Shown: piece after piece, positions 1 through 8,515 of the stretch
Numbering within the stretch: the first letter of the stretch is position 1
How the letters are laid out: each line of letters starts with the position of its first letter
DNA from: Streptosporangium lutulentum
GTDB lineage: Bacteria > Actinomycetota > Actinomycetes > Streptosporangiales > Streptosporangiaceae
DNA length: 64,000 bases
Direction of reading: 5' to 3'
NCBI RefSeq assembly: GCF_030811455.1
Contig: NZ_JAUSQU010000001.1
Coordinates: 5,146,001-5,210,000, forward strand
Notes under the pieces: model-generated
The model's database searches: none
The model's input: only the letters and a program-made list of their open reading frames with translations
What the model was told of the DNA's origin: nothing
Made by a program: the position numbers and the translations under genes

Positions 1-285
1 ATCGGTGTGCACCACCAGCGCGGTGAGTGGCGGGTCGCCGCGGCGATGACCTTCCCGAACCACCATGCTCAGGACGGTTCCGATCCAGTTATGGAGCAGA
101 GCCCTGGTGCGGATACCTGTGCTCTCCTGAATCTTCTCAGCGAGCTCCTTGTAGGTGATGACCGCGTGATACGTACGTGCCAGACCAACGAGCACGGGAT
201 AGGCCTCACGTGCCCAGATCTCTCGAGCCTCCGCCGCCGTCACGGGAGCACCGTCAGATACGCGCCAATAGCCAGGTTGCGACAT
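1..285 (-). CDS. Hypothetical protein, C-terminus cut by window edge
   Basis: I read an ATG at 285 with a GGAG element a few bases upstream, and the frame stays open to base 1, giving 95 visible codons. The protein starts MSQPGYWRVSDGAP and continues with a helical stretch (AREIWAREAYPVLVGLARTY) and then ITYKELAEKIQESTGIRTR, which resembles the wing or helix of a DNA-associated small domain. No catalytic motif is seen in the visible part. It lies 298 bases downstream of a GIY-YIG gene on the same strand. I do not recognise a named family and assign no function. Confidence 0.6.
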   Translation of the reverse strand, partial: MSQPGYWRVSDGAPVTAAEAREIWAREAYPVLVGLARTYHAVITYKELAEKIQESTGIRTRALLHNWIGTVLSMVVREGHRRGDPPLTALVVHTD

Positions 286-583
286 GCCCAGTTCTCCAAG
301 GCCCGTTATGCGTTTAGTCGTCCAGCGGGCGATCGACGCCCCCGGGGTCATCTTTTCGCATACGGTGCGTGTGCACCATGAATTTGCTTTAGTCGGCGTT
401 CATACCGGCCACATCCAGCAAAGTAGAGATTTATCCGGTTCGGTAGCTGGGGTTGAGGCTGAGACCCGTGACGACCTGCGTTGAAGCCCCGGTCGAGCGT
501 CGGAGCGAAACGGACACTCCAGCATGTTCTTCTACTACGCCGGAACCCTGGGCGCACAGCACCCAGCCCACCATTCCACACGG

Positions 584-1126
584 TCAGCTAAGAATGGGCA
601 GTTCGCGTGCCCTGCTGCGTGCGGCTGCTCGCAGACTCTTCAGGTGGGCATGAAACTTGTTGTGCCGGTTCTGGTCCAGGTTGAGCGGCAGGTCCAGCTC
701 TGCGATGAACGCGGACTCGGCGGTCCACGGCTCCGGGTGGAGCAGCCAGCACACCTGAGCGTTCTCCGCCATCCACCCCGTGAGCTCCTGTTCTCCGGTC
801 TTTCCGAAGGTGAGCCGCTTCCCGCTGCCCACACGGCGGAGTTCGAGCCCAAGCAGGCAGCCCAGAGTCAGACGCAGGGTGGAGCCTTCGGCATTGCCCC
901 GGAAGTGGTAGCGAACACGCGTTCGCAGGTTCTGCTTACTCTCGTGCGCGGCCATCCGGCGCGGAGCGATACCCACGTAGAGAAGTTGACCGGCCGGCAG
1001 TCCCGCGCCCGGCGAGTGGTTGAAGTGCCACCCGTAGACACCGGGGGCCGCAGGGAGTGCATTCGGCTGCGCCATCAGGTCAGCCGATCGCCACAGTATG
1101 TCCGGCTTAACGAGGGCGGCGTGCAT
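584..1126 (-). CDS. GIY-YIG nuclease family protein
   Basis: The 180-residue protein carries the two beta strands that name the GIY-YIG fold: GVYGW near residues 29-33 and LLYVGIAP near 48-55. They are followed by LRTRVRYHFRGNAEGSTLR, whose arginines fit the catalytic helix region. A GGGAG element precedes the ATG at 1126. Single-domain GIY-YIG proteins of this size are common in actinomycetes, and their targets are mostly unknown. The fold usually cuts DNA, but no extra DNA-binding domain is visible here, so a repair, restriction or mobile-element role cannot be chosen. The 3' neighbour on the same strand is the unknown protein at the left edge. Confidence 0.8.
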   Translation of the reverse strand: MHAALVKPDILWRSADLMAQPNALPAAPGVYGWHFNHSPGAGLPAGQLLYVGIAPRRMAAHESKQNLRTRVRYHFRGNAEGSTLRLTLGCLLGLELRRVGSGKRLTFGKTGEQELTGWMAENAQVCWLLHPEPWTAESAFIAELDLPLNLDQNRHNKFHAHLKSLRAAARSRARELPILS

Positions 1127-1431
1127 CGCTTCTCCCAGCTGGCCCCTGTCGATTCAGGGAGCGCTAGAGCATGCTACCCAAATCCCCCTAAAAGGCCAGA
1201 AGCCACGTGAGATACCACATGGCCCGTAAAGCGGAGTTTCTCCGGATGGAACTTCAGATACTTCATGCTCCAGGTCGACAACCAACCAAACAACCCGTCC
1301 AATCGTCCTTTAGGTACAAATAACCTCTTAACCGCCACCCACTCCCTCCCCGCAGCCATCAACCGTGACCTACGAGAACGTTCTCCCTGGCGTCCTGCTG
1401 GTCTTCGGGAGTTCGAGGCCGTCACCGAGTC
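1127..1431. other. Intergenic stretch, no gene seen
   Basis: About 300 bases lie between the GIY-YIG start and the Gfo/Idh/MocA stop. Short open frames occur, but none has a convincing ribosome site or recognisable protein. The stretch should hold the GIY-YIG promoter and the 3' end of the sugar operon transcript. I see no strong terminator hairpin in it. Confidence 0.5.
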
Positions 1432-2715
1432 TCAGTCCGCGAGCCGGGTGCCGTCGTCATTGAGGAGAACGGGTGTGCCGGTTGCGGCGGACAGGTTGGC
1501 CGAGACCCCGATCATGACGCTGGCGACACCCGCGTGGTGCCCTGCCTGGCGGCCCAGGGGGTCCTCGCCGGCGCCGCGGAAGACGTCGTTCAGCAGGAGG
1601 GCGTCGCCGCCGCCGTGGCCGCCCGAGCCGGAGGAGATGGCGATCTCCTCCGGCTCGCTCCAGTGCCGGTGCAGGACGAGCCGCTCGGAGGCGCCGACGG
1701 CGTGAGCCTTGTCGGCGGCAGTCGGATCGATCGCGGCCTGCGGCGGGGTCCAGGCGCGTTCGACGACCTCCAGCTCCAGCCGTCCCGCGGTGCCGTTGAC
1801 GGCTACCCGGTAGCCCTCGAAGGGGCCGTGGGCGTTGAGGGAGTAGCTGAGCGTCGCTCCGCGGGAGTAGCCGACGAGGACGGCCATGTTGTCCTCGATG
1901 GTCACGCCCTCACCGAACACGTCCTGGTCGCGGATATAGCCGTCCTCGTGCTCGGCGTCCAGGTAGAGGCGCTTGAGCCGGGGATCGGCGGAGATGTCGA
2001 GGAGGTAGGGGTCGGTGCCGAGTTCCAGTGCGCCGAGAGCACGTTCCGGCCGGTCGTGCAGGCCGCGGGCGCGGGCGTTGTCGGCTCCGTAGAACCGCAG
2101 CGCCGACCGGGCGTAGACGGAACGGGCGGTGTCGGCGAGCCACCAGTTGACCAGGTCGAAGTGGTGGGTGGACTTGTGCACCAGCAGACCGCCGGAGTTG
2201 GCCTTGTCGCGGTGCCAGCGGCGGAAGTAGTCGGCTCCGTGGATGGTGTCCAGCACCCACTCGAAGTGCACGGAGGTGACGTCGCCGATCGCTCCGCCGG
2301 CGATCAGCCGGCGGACGGCGCTGTTGCGCGGCGAGTAGCGGTAGTTGAAGGTGACGATGAGCCGGCCGGTGCTCCGCCCGGCGGCCTCGATGATCGCCGC
2401 GCAGTCCTCCGCGGTGGTGCAGAGAGGCTTCTCCACGATGACGTCCTTGCCCGCCTCCAGCGCGGCGACGACGTAACGGGCGTGGGTGGCGTCGACGGTG
2501 GCGACCACGACGGCGTCCGCGAGCTCGAGCATCTTGTCGAACTCGTGCGGCGCGAAGCACGGGACGTCGCGTCCGATCCGGTCAAGGTAATAGCCGAGCC
2601 GGGTCCGGTTGACGTCGCAGAGGGCGACGATCTCGCCGGTGTCGCTCCACTCGCCGAGCAGCGCGTCGATGTACATCTGTGCTCTGTGGCCGAGCCCGAC
2701 AAAGGCGTATCGCAT
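1432..2715 (-). CDS. Gfo/Idh/MocA family oxidoreductase
   Basis: This is a 427-residue NAD(P)-dependent sugar or inositol dehydrogenase-like enzyme. The N-terminal Rossmann motif is VGLGHRA at residues 6-12. The family EKP motif with the nicotinamide-side lysine is at about residues 95-97 (VEKPLC), and HKSTHHFD later in the chain matches the catalytic His/Asp region. I chose ATG 2715 rather than earlier codons because GGAG lies six bases before it and the protein then begins directly with the first beta strand. It is the last gene of a leftward ABC-transporter operon, 70 bases after the substrate-binding lipoprotein. It probably oxidises the imported sugar or a derivative. The exact substrate is not readable from the sequence. 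Confidence 0.88.
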   Translation of the reverse strand: MRYAFVGLGHRAQMYIDALLGEWSDTGEIVALCDVNRTRLGYYLDRIGRDVPCFAPHEFDKMLELADAVVVATVDATHARYVVAALEAGKDVIVEKPLCTTAEDCAAIIEAAGRSTGRLIVTFNYRYSPRNSAVRRLIAGGAIGDVTSVHFEWVLDTIHGADYFRRWHRDKANSGGLLVHKSTHHFDLVNWWLADTARSVYARSALRFYGADNARARGLHDRPERALGALELGTDPYLLDISADPRLKRLYLDAEHEDGYIRDQDVFGEGVTIEDNMAVLVGYSRGATLSYSLNAHGPFEGYRVAVNGTAGRLELEVVERAWTPPQAAIDPTAADKAHAVGASERLVLHRHWSEPEEIAISSGSGGHGGGDALLLNDVFRGAGEDPLGRQAGHHAGVASVMIGVSANLSAATGTPVLLNDDGTRLAD

Positions 2716-2740
2716 CAAGGACTCCATAAAGAGAGACGTG

Positions 2741-2767
2741 TCGTACGGCTCGGGCCGAGCCGTACGG
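2741..2767 (-). terminator. Intra-operon hairpin between lipoprotein and oxidoreductase genes
   Basis: Bases 2742-2751 pair with 2757-2766 (arm cGTACGGCTC against GAGCCGTACg), and the G52-C56 pair leaves a 3-base loop. Such hairpins after the binding-protein gene of an ABC operon often protect the upstream mRNA or cause partial termination, so that the lipoprotein is made in excess. The same stem sequence recurs in the terminator at 13129-13172. Confidence 0.6.
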
Positions 2768-2785
2768 CACGCCGGCGGATGCCGG

Positions 2786-4048
2786 TTACTCGGTGAGGGC
2801 GGCGTTGGCCTCGGTGAGGAAGGCCTTCGCCGCGTCGTCCGCGGAGGCCTTGTCGAACAGCACCGAGTCGGTGGCACGCTTGAGGATGTCCTCCATCTCC
2901 ATGGAGCCCTTCGGCGGGATCGCGATCGGGCTCAGCTCGCTCCTGATCGAGTCGATGAAGGTCAGCACCTTCTGGTCGGCCGGGGTCAGCTTGTCCTTGA
3001 TGGCGGTGACGACCTTGGGGTTGGTCGGCAGGCCGCGGTCGCTGAGCAGGATGGCGCCGGCCTCGGGGTCGTTGACGAGGAAGTCGACGAACTTCTGGGC
3101 GGCGGCGGCCTGCTCGGTCTTCGACGAGATCGTGTAGTACATCGCCGGCTGCAGGAACATGCCGGCGGTGGTCGCGCCCTCGGCCTTCGGCATCCGCATC
3201 AGGTCGAGTTCCTGGCCGGAGCCCTTGCTCAGGGTGGTGAGCTGGTTGCTCCACCAGCTGCCGAACGCGCTGGCGTTCGTGGCGAGCAGGGCCTGGTCGA
3301 CGTTGGTGCCGGTCTCCAGCATCTGGGCGGCGCTCGGACCGGCCTTGGTGGAGATGATCTTCTGCAGGAGGGCCCACCAGTCCTTGACGGTCTGCTCCGA
3401 CAGGCCGATCTTGCCGTCCTGGTAGAACTGCTCCCCGCGCTGGGCGGCGAACAGCTGCAGGAAGGCGGGGTTCTCGTTGTACTCGGTGCCCCAGACCTTG
3501 CCGTCGCCCTGCTCGGTCACCTTCTGGGAGATCGAGATGTATTCGTCCCAGGTCCAGGTCGTGTCGTCCGGAACCTTCTGGCCCGCCTTCTCCACCGTCG
3601 CCCTGTTGACGATCATCGGGAAGGCGTTGACGCCGGTGGGGATGGCGTACTGCTTGCCGTCGACCTGGCCGGCCTTGAGCACGTCCTGGTCGAGGTCGGC
3701 GGTGTTGACCTTGCCGGTGAGGTCGGCGAGGGTGGCGCGGCCGGCGTACTCGGCGAGACCGCGGATCTCGATGGACATGACGTCCGGGGCGTCGCCGGCC
3801 GCGGTCTTGGTGGCCAGCTTCTCGTAGTAGCTGTCCCAGTCGGAGAAGTCACCTTCGATGTCGATCGTCGGGTTCTTCTTCTCGAACGTGGCGATGGCCG
3901 ACTCCGTCAGTTTCTGCCGGGCGTCGCTGCCCCAGTACGAGAAGACGACCTTCGTCTTCCCGCCGGAATCGCTGTCGTCGCCGCTGCCGCACGCGGTGGC
4001 CGATATCGCGACCAGGGTGATGGTGGCGGCCGCCAGAATGCGCTTCAT
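2786..4048 (-). CDS. ABC transporter sugar-binding lipoprotein
   Basis: This 420-residue extracellular solute-binding protein (family 1 type) has a basic n-region MKR, a hydrophobic core and a lipobox-like ATAC ending at Cys20, so it should be processed and anchored as a lipoprotein. The mature part begins GSGDDSDSG and then VVFSYWGS, as in carbohydrate-binding proteins. The start at 4048 is fixed by GGAGGT a few bases upstream. Earlier in-frame codons would bury the signal peptide. It sits between the two permease genes and the oxidoreductase, and it captures the substrate for this importer. The ATPase is not encoded here, which is common for actinobacterial sugar ABC systems that share an MsiK-type ATPase. 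Confidence 0.9.
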   Translation of the reverse strand: MKRILAAATITLVAISATACGSGDDSDSGGKTKVVFSYWGSDARQKLTESAIATFEKKNPTIDIEGDFSDWDSYYEKLATKTAAGDAPDVMSIEIRGLAEYAGRATLADLTGKVNTADLDQDVLKAGQVDGKQYAIPTGVNAFPMIVNRATVEKAGQKVPDDTTWTWDEYISISQKVTEQGDGKVWGTEYNENPAFLQLFAAQRGEQFYQDGKIGLSEQTVKDWWALLQKIISTKAGPSAAQMLETGTNVDQALLATNASAFGSWWSNQLTTLSKGSGQELDLMRMPKAEGATTAGMFLQPAMYYTISSKTEQAAAAQKFVDFLVNDPEAGAILLSDRGLPTNPKVVTAIKDKLTPADQKVLTFIDSIRSELSPIAIPPKGSMEMEDILKRATDSVLFDKASADDAAKAFLTEANAALTE

Positions 4049-4082
4049 CGGGGTACCTCCGGGGGGTGGGGAGTGGGAGGAA

Positions 4083-4943
4083 CTATTTGAGGCCGGTGGT
4101 CGCCATGCCCCGGACGAGATACTTCTGGCCCGCGAGAAAGAAGCCGAAGATCGGGCCGAGGGAGATGATCGACATTGCGAACAGCGGCCCCCAGGAGGAG
4201 TCGCCACCGGAGTCCATGAACTGCCGGAGCGCGACAGGAACGGTGAGATTGTCGGAGTTGGTCAGGTAGAGGTTCTGGGTGAAGAAGTCGTTCCACGTCC
4301 AGATGAAGGTGAAGATCCCGGTGGTCGCCAGCGCCGGGACGCACAAAGGCAGGATCACCTGGACGAACGTGCGCCAGTAGCCCGCGCCGTCGATCGCCGC
4401 CGCCTCGTCCAGCTCCCGGGGAAGGGTGCGGATGAACTGCACCATCAGGAAGATGAAGAACGCGTCAGTCGCGAGGAACTTCGGCGCGACGATCGGCCAG
4501 ATCGTGTTGATCCAGTCGATCTTGGCGAACACGATGTACTGCGGGACGACCGTGACGTGATGCGGCAGCATGATCGAGCCGAGCATGATCGCGAACCACA
4601 TCTTCTTCAGCGGGAACTCCAGCCGGGCGAAGGCATAGGCCGCGAGCGAGCAGGCGATCAGGTTGCCGATCACCGCCAGGGAGGTGATGACCGCCGAGTT
4701 CCACAGGTAGTAGCCGAAGGAGTGCTTGAGGGCGTCCCAGCCCTGGGTGTAGTTCTCGGCCGTCACCGCGGTCGGTATCAGCCCCGGCTCCCGGAAGATC
4801 AGATCCTCGGGCTTGAGCGAGCTGGAGACCATCCAGAGCAGCGGGTAGAGCATGAACAGCCCGGAGACGATGAGCAGCAGATGCCTGACCAGGCGAGGGG
4901 CCGGCCGGAACAGGGCCGGCACGCGCTTACTTCTCGTCGCCAT
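4083..4943 (-). CDS. Carbohydrate ABC transporter permease (MalG type)
   Basis: The 286-residue protein has six predicted hydrophobic segments and the cytoplasmic EAA loop (ELDEAAAIDGAGYWRTFVQVILPL), which docks on the ATPase. A MalG-like C-terminus, with GQKYLVRGMATTGLK at the end, supports the second-permease assignment. I chose ATG 4943, which overlaps the previous permease stop by 17 bases, so translation is probably coupled. A GTG 36 bases further upstream has no ribosome site. Its ORF ends 34 bases before the lipoprotein start. Confidence 0.9.
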   Translation of the reverse strand: MATRSKRVPALFRPAPRLVRHLLLIVSGLFMLYPLLWMVSSSLKPEDLIFREPGLIPTAVTAENYTQGWDALKHSFGYYLWNSAVITSLAVIGNLIACSLAAYAFARLEFPLKKMWFAIMLGSIMLPHHVTVVPQYIVFAKIDWINTIWPIVAPKFLATDAFFIFLMVQFIRTLPRELDEAAAIDGAGYWRTFVQVILPLCVPALATTGIFTFIWTWNDFFTQNLYLTNSDNLTVPVALRQFMDSGGDSSWGPLFAMSIISLGPIFGFFLAGQKYLVRGMATTGLK

Positions 4944-5907
4944 AAAAAACCCAGAATCGAGACATGAGGAAGTTGACACCGGTCAGCGCGGCGATGATGA
5001 GCAGCAGCACCCAGGCCATGCCGGCCGCGTAGCCCATCTCGTAGTTCTTGAAACCCTTGATGTAGAGGTAGAGCGTGTAGAAGAGGGTCGAGTCGACCGG
5101 TCCGCCGTTGCCGCCGCTGACGATGAACGACTGGGTGAAGGACTGGAACGACTTGATCACCTCCAGCACCAGGTTGAAGAAGATGATCGGGGTGAGCAGC
5201 GGCAGGGTGATCGAGCGGAAGTTCCGCCACTTGCCGGCGCCGTCGACCGAGGCCGCCTCGTACAGGCTCTGCGGGATCTGGCGGAGCCCGGCCAGGAAGA
5301 TGACCATCGGGGCGCCGAACGTCCAGACGTGCAGGATGATCAGTGTCCAGAGCGCGGTGTCGGGACTCGTCACCCAACCGTGTCCCTCATAGCCGAACAG
5401 GCCCAGGAACGAGTTGACGATGCCGTCGACTCCGAAGATCTTCCGCCAGAGGATCGAGATCGCCACGCTGCCCCCGAGCAGCGAGGGCAGATAGAAGATC
5501 GAACGGTAGAACGACAGGCCGCGCAGACCCTTGTCCAGCACGAGCGCCAGTCCCAGGGCGAAGGCCAGCTGCAGCGGAACGGACACCACCACATAGGTGG
5601 TCGTCACCTGCAGCGAGGCCATGAACCGGTCGTCCTGGGTGAACATCTTCTCGTAGTTGTCGAGGCCGACCCAGTGGGCCTCGCTCAGCAGGCTGTAGTC
5701 GGTGAACGACAGATAGAGCGAGGCGATCATCGGGCCGATCGTGATCGCGAACAGGCCGATGAACCAAGGGGCCAGGAACAGGTAGGCCGCCCATGCCTGC
5801 GATCGGCCGCGGGAGCCTTTGAGGCGCCCGGGGTGGGAGGCGCCCGCCTTTTCGGGGGGCGTGACCGGTACCTCGGTCGTCCCCGCCGGTGCGGGACTCA
5901 GGGTCAT
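4927..5907 (-). CDS. Carbohydrate ABC transporter permease (MalF/UgpA type)
   Basis: This 326-residue inner-membrane permease has a charged, proline-rich N-terminal tail, then WAAYLFLAPWFIGLF as the first membrane segment and the EAA loop QSLYEAASVDGAGKWRNFRSITLPLL. It pairs with the downstream MalG-type permease to form the channel. ATG 5907 has AAGGG upstream; a GTG one codon earlier is less likely. It is the first gene of the operon, behind a promoter with a LacI-type palindrome. Confidence 0.9.
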   Translation of the reverse strand: MTLSPAPAGTTEVPVTPPEKAGASHPGRLKGSRGRSQAWAAYLFLAPWFIGLFAITIGPMIASLYLSFTDYSLLSEAHWVGLDNYEKMFTQDDRFMASLQVTTTYVVVSVPLQLAFALGLALVLDKGLRGLSFYRSIFYLPSLLGGSVAISILWRKIFGVDGIVNSFLGLFGYEGHGWVTSPDTALWTLIILHVWTFGAPMVIFLAGLRQIPQSLYEAASVDGAGKWRNFRSITLPLLTPIIFFNLVLEVIKSFQSFTQSFIVSGGNGGPVDSTLFYTLYLYIKGFKNYEMGYAAGMAWVLLLIIAALTGVNFLMSRFWVFYGDEK

Positions 5908-5935
5908 CACTGGCCCTTCGGGGAATCGGTGAATG

Positions 5936-5949
5936 GGATAGCGCTTTCC
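5936..5949. promoter_or_regulatory. LacI-type operator of the sugar ABC operon
   Basis: GGATAGCGCTTTCC is a near-perfect palindrome around the central CG, with only one non-complementary pair. This is the layout of LacI-family repressor sites in actinobacterial sugar operons. It overlaps the predicted -10 region of the leftward promoter and lies 29 bases upstream of the first permease start, so bound repressor would block transcription. No LacI gene is in the window. Confidence 0.7.
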
Positions 5950-5974
5950 TATAGCTCACAAACTAAGAGGTCAA
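5946..5974 (-). promoter_or_regulatory. Promoter of the sugar ABC operon
   Basis: On the minus strand TTGACC (5969-5974) is followed, after 17 bases, by TAGGAA (5946-5951). An alternative -10, TATAGG, lies at 15 bases. The AT-rich composition stands out against the surrounding DNA. The site is placed correctly for the permease gene starting at 5907. Confidence 0.5.
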
Positions 5975-6271
5975 CCCTTTGCAGTGATCTGGCTCACGAA
6001 GTGCAACATTCGGTTTTATCGCCGTCGCAGCTCAGACGGGACAGACCTCATCAGAGGTCAAGCGGAAAAATCTCCTTCGAACGCGGGTTAATACAACCGC
6101 TTGCAGGAGCGGCTCAGGATCTGTGGCCACCCGCCGGCGGAGATTGACAAGAGACGTCCTCGCGTGCCCACCAGCGCATCTTCAACGACCGCACCGTCTT
6201 TCCGGCCGCGGCGCAGGGCTCGAACCCGTTCGGATTCGCCCGTTCGAAGGTGCCGCCCAACTCCGCTTTGA

Positions 6272-6550
6272 GATGACCTTTCTGTGCTGGGCCAGGTGCT
6301 CCGGCTGGATCTCGTGGTTCGGGGCGAGCCGGAGCGGGCCCGTCGGGGCGCCCGAGGTCATGTCCGTCACCGTGGGGTCGTCCTGGACGGCGATCACGCC
6401 TCGGTCGAACAGCACGTGGTGGTTGGGGCAGAGGCACAGGAGGTTGCCGGGTTCGTCGGGGCGGCCGCGATGCTGCGCCGGGCCGTACGAGTGGAGGAGG
6501 AATCGGCGCTGAGTGACCTGCTCGCCGACCTGGCTGCGGACCGGCGGTGA
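6272..6550 (-). pseudogene. HNH endonuclease remnant
   Basis: In one minus-strand frame I see PPVRSQVGEQV. After a gap where the first zinc or core part of an HNH domain should be, the frame continues PDEPGNLLCLCPNHHVLFDRGVIAV and a C-terminal tail ending HLAQHRKVI. CPNHH followed by FDRG is the standard second half of an actinobacterial HNH endonuclease. The N-terminal half is missing, and no proper start with a ribosome site is found. The rest of the 5975-6581 gap appears empty apart from the sugar promoter. Confidence 0.6.
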
Positions 6551-6581
6551 TGACGTGGCCGAAGACTCCGGGACGTTCCTC

Positions 6582-7760
6582 TCAGCCGGTAGGCGGATCG
6601 GCGAGCCCGGCGCGGTCGAAACGCTCGACGAGGCTGGGCTTGCGCAGATGCTGCCGGTACAGGAGCGTGAAGCGCCGCCTGAACCCGTCGAGACGGTCGG
6701 CACGCTGAGCCACGGCCCGCAGATCTCTCAGAAGCTCGACGGCCGCGTCGTACTCGCCCGGTTTCCTGGTGCCGATCATCGTGTCGACACGTAGCCAGGC
6801 TCCGTCCTCGTCCCGCGCCAGCGCTTCCAGCCGTCTCTCCCGTGCCAGGGCCCGCTCCCGTTCATGACGGGCTTCCTCCTCGGCCCGTTTGGCCCCGACC
6901 TGGCGTTCGCGCTCCTGACGGCGCTCGGCCGCGGCGTCCAGCAGCTCGGCCACGCTACGCCGAGGAAGGTCACCATGGTCGTTCTTGGGTTCGCCGCGGA
7001 ACCGGCGCAGCAACTCCATCCGGACCGCAGCCGCCTGATCCCGGACGACCCGCAACAGCAGGTCGGCCTTCTCGCTCTCGGCCAGGTTCGCGATCCATGG
7101 GGCCAGCTCGCGCGGATCGTCCCGCACGACAGCCTGCGCCGGACTCGCCTCGGCCGCGACCGCAAGCAAATCGGCATCGATGCGAAGGAAGTCGGCCAGT
7201 GCCCGCTGTCCCGCGCTCAGCGACCCCAGCCCCGCCGGCACCGGAGGCTCGAGCTCGTCCTCATCGGCGTAGTCGAAGGCGTCCTCGTCACGCTCCCAGG
7301 CGCCGAAGGCCGACAGCCAGGCCAGGTAGAGAGGCCGCAGGTCGCCGGCGCCGAGTTCGGCCCGGACAGCGACGATGGCCGACAGGGAGTCCTCCGCACC
7401 CTCATCCCATTCATCCGACTCGTCCTCGCTGCTCAGGTCGAGGATGAGATGCTCACCCGAAACCCACGCCGTCACCTGCTCCCCGACGCAGTACCGTTCG
7501 GCGACGTCGAGATCGAGGAGCGTTCGCGGCAGCCGGAACATCACTCGGTGAGTGCCCCAGTTGGCCAGATACAGATGGGCGTCGTAGTAACGCTCCATCA
7601 TCCGGTGCGGATCACCGCGGAAGTCGCCCCAGTGATATTCGTTGGTGAAGGTGGTGGCGGTGATTCGGGCCCGGGTCGACAGCGCCCGGACCTCGGCCTG
7701 TTGGCGAGCGTCCAGCGGACGGTCCACCGCCAGGAACTCGTAGTACTGATACTCGCTCAT
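6582..7760 (-). CDS. Hypothetical protein with acidic middle and basic coiled-coil region
   Basis: The 392-residue protein begins MSEYQYYEFLAVDRPL. The N-terminal domain contains TFTNEYHWGDFRG and a GTHRVMFRLP stretch, followed by an acidic loop (SSEDESDEWDEGAEDS). Residues from about 285 to 330 form a strongly charged coiled-coil helix (ERRQERERQVGAKRAEEEARHERERALARERRLE). No catalytic motif is recognised. The ATG lies two bases after the stop of the CcbP-like gene, so the two are co-transcribed and coupled. Proteins with this N-terminal motif occur in actinomycetes as conserved hypotheticals. I do not assign a function. Confidence 0.75.
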   Translation of the reverse strand: MSEYQYYEFLAVDRPLDARQQAEVRALSTRARITATTFTNEYHWGDFRGDPHRMMERYYDAHLYLANWGTHRVMFRLPRTLLDLDVAERYCVGEQVTAWVSGEHLILDLSSEDESDEWDEGAEDSLSAIVAVRAELGAGDLRPLYLAWLSAFGAWERDEDAFDYADEDELEPPVPAGLGSLSAGQRALADFLRIDADLLAVAAEASPAQAVVRDDPRELAPWIANLAESEKADLLLRVVRDQAAAVRMELLRRFRGEPKNDHGDLPRRSVAELLDAAAERRQERERQVGAKRAEEEARHERERALARERRLEALARDEDGAWLRVDTMIGTRKPGEYDAAVELLRDLRAVAQRADRLDGFRRRFTLLYRQHLRKPSLVERFDRAGLADPPTG

Positions 7761-7762
7761 CG

Positions 7763-8080
7763 TCAGGGACCCCAGTGCCGGTAGGCGTCGATCCACTCCG
7801 AGCCCTCGGGCCGCGGATCCGGCAGCGGAAGATCGAGGATGCCGATCGCCTGCCGATACGCCCCACGGACACAGATCGCCACGATCCCGCTCCCCGGGAG
7901 CAGGTCGATCTTCTTGACGGTGACCTCGACACCCAGGACCGTCGTCTGGAACGGCAGCCCCAGGTTATCGGTGATCATCACGTGGAACCCGGAAAGCTGC
8001 TCGTCCTCGTCGTAGGCATCGACGGTGGCCTCTTCGACCAACGCGTCCAGCTCCGCCTTACTCATTTTCGTCACGGCCAT
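7763..8080 (-). CDS. CcbP-like putative calcium-binding protein
   Basis: This 105-residue acidic protein contains GFHVMITDNLGLPFQTTVLGVEVTVKKID and ends EWIDAYRHW. That matches the CcbP family named for a cyanobacterial calcium-binding protein. Calcium binding here is family knowledge, not visible as an EF-hand. ATG 8080 has GGAG five bases upstream. It is the first gene of a two-gene unit with the coiled-coil protein. Confidence 0.6.
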   Translation of the reverse strand: MAVTKMSKAELDALVEEATVDAYDEDEQLSGFHVMITDNLGLPFQTTVLGVEVTVKKIDLLPGSGIVAICVRGAYRQAIGILDLPLPDPRPEGSEWIDAYRHWGP

Positions 8081-8450
8081 CAGTCTCCACTGAAGCAGGG
8101 CGGTTCACTCCGCAACAGGCCACATGCGCCTCGAACCGCTCAACCCTGATCCGCGAATGGGACCTGCATGGGCAGGCGGCGACGAACCCCGGCGTCAGTG
8201 ACGGTGACCTGCGTCGTGGCGGAGGCGCCGCGGGAGGCGGGCTCGTGGACGGGGAGGTGAGGTATGGGGGAAGCGTGACCGCACCGCCGAGCCCCGCCGC
8301 ACCGGCAGCGGCGAGCCCGATGAACGTTCGACGGCCGGGTCGCCTGGCGCCGGCTCTGCGCGACGCGCTCGGCGGTGTCGTCTCATCGCCGGCGGACGGG
8401 AGGTCCTCGCTCGAAGGGGCGGAATCCCGCCCACGATCGTTTACGGTCAC
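8058..8450 (-). pseudogene. Tat-signal ORF, probably a gene fragment
   Basis: The frame carries a twin-arginine-like signal, RRPGRRTFIGLAAAGAAGLGGAV, near residues 37-59. It is followed by a proline/serine-rich run with no domain. A different frame just downstream reads like ordinary protein (SATTQVTVTDAGVRRRLP), which suggests a frameshifted or truncated secreted protein. The only start (GTG 8450) lacks a good ribosome site, and the ORF overlaps the CcbP-like start by 23 bases. It may be chance coding. Confidence 0.3.
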
Positions 8451-8515
8451 TGACGCGGTCCTTTCCTGGTCTCCCCGTGACGGACGTTCGTCGCGTCATC
8501 GGTTCTCACGTGACG

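Noticed and set aside
1174..1425. An 83-codon minus-strand ORF (LFGWLSTWSMKYLKFHPEK...)
   Set aside because: No ribosome site, no recognisable domain and a basic low-complexity N-terminus. Probably chance.
6205..6260. A GGGTTCGAGCCC T-arm-like motif on the minus strand near the HNH remnant
   Set aside because: No anticodon arm, acceptor stem or CCA end can be built around it, so it is not a tRNA. A tRNA fragment from integration is conceivable but not supported.
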